A stretch of DNA of 64,000 bases from Prostheceraeus crozeri. Lineage: Eukaryota; Platyhelminthes; Polycladida; Euryleptidae. Location of the stretch: NCBI GenBank assembly GCA_907163375.1, contig CAJQUW010015371.1:1-64000 (forward strand), written 5' to 3'. Positions 62,801-64,000 of this stretch are shown piece by piece. The notes beneath the pieces are model-generated. The model searched no databases. It was not told the origin of the DNA and was given only the letters and a program-made list of their open reading frames with translations. The translations under genes were made by a program, and so were the position numbers. How positions within the stretch are numbered: the stretch's first letter is position 1; each line of letters opens with the position of its first letter.

Positions 62801-64000
62801 ATAGAGGTCGATCATTTTGTTCAATAACGAAGTAATTTAGTTCCCACTCACATTGAAATTGACGAACAGAAGCATTACGTGTAGATTTGAGTTTCTTTTT
62901 CTTTGGAGACTGATCAACATCAGCCGACGGAACTGTGGAGGCATCTGAACTCAGTGAGCTGTCTGGGGGTGTAGTAGACGTTGAGGCTGATGTTCGTATT
63001 AACCATTTATCCATGATGATCAGTAGCAATAAATCAGTCAGTCAGTCACTATCACAAATCTTAAATCAAAACCTTGAATGCATGTGTGCGATTTCCATTT
63101 TAATAATACCTCTGCGTAAAGTTTGACGTCACTCTCATCTTCCCAAACTCGACCATACACCAGTCCTTGAACAATAGAGACGATCGAACTTACCATTCAT
63201 ACCGTGCGGTGTGTTTTATGAAAAGTGAAGCTATCTACAAATGACTGATGTATGAGTGAAGTCGATTTACGATCGCCAGCGCTGTCTCGATGACGCCAAC
63301 CACAGGCAAGATAGCGTGTAGGCAGATAGTTGTCTTAGAATAATAAGGGTTTATTTTGACGAAATTGAGTCAGTGAGTGAGAAAAATAACTAAATGATAT
63401 TCGTCAAAGTAGCAAGAAACATCGATGGCCCATTAATGACTTTTGGACACTAATGGACTGTGGCCCGCGGGCCGAAAAATAAAGTTTTTATATTTCTTTG
63501 GCGGGCCACAGTCTTTGGTCTCGTGGGCCACAAATGGCCCGCGGGCCACGGGTTGCCCACCACTGCTCTAGATTCATTGCGCGTCGAGTACAACCTGAAG
63601 TTATTATTAGTGATAATGGGAAAGGATTCGTAGGAGCTAATCGTGAGTTGAAGGAAGGTCTTGAGGCTCTAGATCAGAAGAAGATACACAGTAATTTGCT
63701 GCTATGCGGAATCGATTGGCGTTTCGTAACTCCAACCGCACCTCATGAAGGTGGAGTCTGGGAGCGCAAGATAAGGGCTACAAAATCGATACTGAGATCG
63801 TTAGTGGGTAGACAAATTCTTAGTGATGAGAGCTTAGCTACCATTCTTATTGAGATAGAAAGAATTCTTAATGACAGGCCTCTAGTACCCCTATCGTCTG
63901 ATGTTCGTGATCACGATGTGCTCACAACGTCGAAAATTCTGTTATTGCTATCAAATCACTGCTGTCCTCAACACGTGTTTTCAAAGAAAGATTTAAGCCC
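59825..64000 (+). CDS. BEL/Pao integrase region (fossil), split by a hAT element
   Basis: NPADLASRGIYPDELSKLER leads to the HHCC zinc-binding domain (VVDLLIHEKDGHIGPQHVLN; INKCFTCKRNLRKP) before the hAT at 60779. After it comes the integrase core (PEVIISDNGKGFVGANRELK; FVTPTAPHEGGVWERKIRAT), running out of the window. Limits are approximate. Confidence 0.85.
60779..63565. mobile_element. Apparently intact autonomous hAT transposon nested in BEL/Pao
   Basis: The ends CAGTGGTGGGCAACC and GGTTGCCCACCACTG are perfect inverses, with perfect 8-bp duplications CTCTAGAT (60771-60778 and 63566-63573). GGCCCGCGGGCC-type words repeat near both ends (for example 60820-60845 and 63465-63550), the likely transposase-binding sites. 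Length is 2,787 bp with one uninterrupted gene on the minus strand. Perfect flanks and an open gene indicate very recent insertion. Confidence 0.97.
61092..63014 (-). CDS. hAT transposase, 640 aa, uninterrupted (GTF2IRD2/ZBED-like clade)
   Basis: It starts MDKWLIRTSASTSTTPPDSS. I chose the ATG at 63014, since no ATG lies upstream before the terminal repeats. After a serine-rich, basic nuclear-localisation-like stretch (SPKKKKLKSTR, ~40-50), residues ~55-95 form a BED-like zinc finger (CLLCGTLISVCKVYNIKRHY with a final TCH). The RNase H-like core contains the first acidic motif (CVAFSIALDESTDYCHVAQL), the second (MVSITTDGAPCMIG), CIIHQQNLCAKA, LLHCEVRWLSRGKVLNRF and, at the C-terminus, the dimerisation region (STYSCEATFSAMSSIKTKKR; LENELRCAVS). 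All conserved blocks are present without a stop. The gene is antisense to the BEL element that hosts it. It could drive non-autonomous hATs with related ends. Confidence 0.95.
   Translation of the reverse strand: MDKWLIRTSASTSTTPPDSSLSSDASTVPSADVDQSPKKKKLKSTRNASVRQFQCEWELNYFVIEQNDRPLCLLCGTLISVCKVYNIKRHYITCHQDKRYTIESQERAKKLSTLKKQFLSQQKSIKKVFTESEIVTLASFKITWLLARKRKPFSDGELIKSCMIEGMNILLTDMSNKAEILRRIEDIQLSRRTFMRRLDQISNNLVMQLKAQLSQCVAFSIALDESTDYCHVAQLCVWVRYVDQQLHCHEKLLKLHGMHDRTRGQDIATALQGILADYDLSTAKMVSITTDGAPCMIGNKNGLTSLFKKDAPHLLNFHCIIHQQNLCAKATNDELRSVMSIVVTIVNVIRAKALFHRQFVEFLKDVEAEYGDLLLHCEVRWLSRGKVLNRFIALLPHINDFLDIKGIKEYDQYLCDIHWIRDLVFLADITRHLNDLNEQLQGRKLTIVAAVAAIKAFICKLSLFSSQLADKQLRHFPQLQQSFSEEPLPVMNFIRYAGWVDEIKSNFQNRFQDLEKLNVPIHFIQSPETFPLADIPLLADMFQLDCVRLETELIDMQSAPSEVIQDIKQPILRQLIGKILSIFCSTYSCEATFSAMSSIKTKKRNKTSDESLENELRCAVSIFLPDFDFLTANMDCQISH

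Larger units (their letters stand above)
54873..64000 (+). mobile_element. BEL/Pao LTR retrotransposon fossil, with two nested hAT insertions
   Basis: A likely 5' LTR starts TGTTCTGGCATCACGTC at 54873 and is a few hundred bases long. Its right edge was not fixed. Gag, zinc knuckles, aspartic protease, reverse transcriptase, RNase H and integrase follow in BEL order. The 3' LTR lies beyond the window. Two hAT elements (59065-59816 and 60779-63565) are inserted in it. The copy is broken, with several breaks besides the insertions. Coding similarity is still easy to see, so it is of moderate rather than great age, and older than both hATs. Confidence 0.9.

Overview
This is a stretch of an AT-rich metazoan nuclear genome. 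Multi-exon host genes with canonical splice sites sit among many transposable elements. The element mix (hAT, mariner/Tc1, PIF/Harbinger, a LINE with a restriction-like endonuclease, other LINEs, BEL/Pao, tRNA-derived SINE) and frequent TACATGTA/TAGGCCTA-type words suggest an aquatic invertebrate. I cannot name the phylum.

Host genes. (1) A 203-aa A20/AN1 zinc-finger protein of the ZFAND5/6 type on the minus strand (13.3 to 10.9 kb, three coding exons). (2) An unrecognised intronless-CDS gene on the plus strand (22.66-23.28 kb) encoding a 205-aa protein with two hydrophobic segments. (3) A complete arginase gene on the minus strand (44.1 to 24.7 kb, six coding exons, 381 aa, all Mn ligands present, one GC-AG intron). 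Its two largest introns hold LINE, SINE and mariner insertions. A ~300-bp unit repeated three times lies just upstream of its putative 5' UTR exon.

Left end. Positions 1-3.3 kb hold a compact cluster of intronless minus-strand reading frames. Successive small frames are preceded by near-identical ~143-bp repeats, two with clear TATA boxes, and the region also has a pair of 221-bp repeats. I recognise none of the proteins. It resembles a gene-dense virus-like or selfish element continuing out of the window, and it is the best candidate for something undescribed. A satellite with ~294-bp monomers and poly-G junctions follows (3.8-5.6 kb).

Transposons. Elements delimited by terminal repeats and target duplications are: hAT-type at 8.67-9.78, 53.81-54.55, 59.07-59.82 and 60.78-63.57 kb (the last with an uninterrupted 640-codon transposase); IS630/Tc1-type at 17.76-19.72 kb; PIF/Harbinger at 19.75-22.31 kb with both of its genes; a mariner with ~300-bp inverted repeats at 34.50-35.86 kb; a TA-flanked MITE at 41.84-42.67 kb; a foldback element at 47.28-47.80 kb inside a CR1/L2-like LINE. 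Less certain terminal-repeat elements lie at 6.93-7.99, 40.15-40.35 and 50.90-51.90 kb.

Right end. From about 54.87 kb to the window edge lies a BEL/Pao LTR retrotransposon fossil into which two separate hAT elements have inserted, each flanked by a perfect 8-bp duplication.
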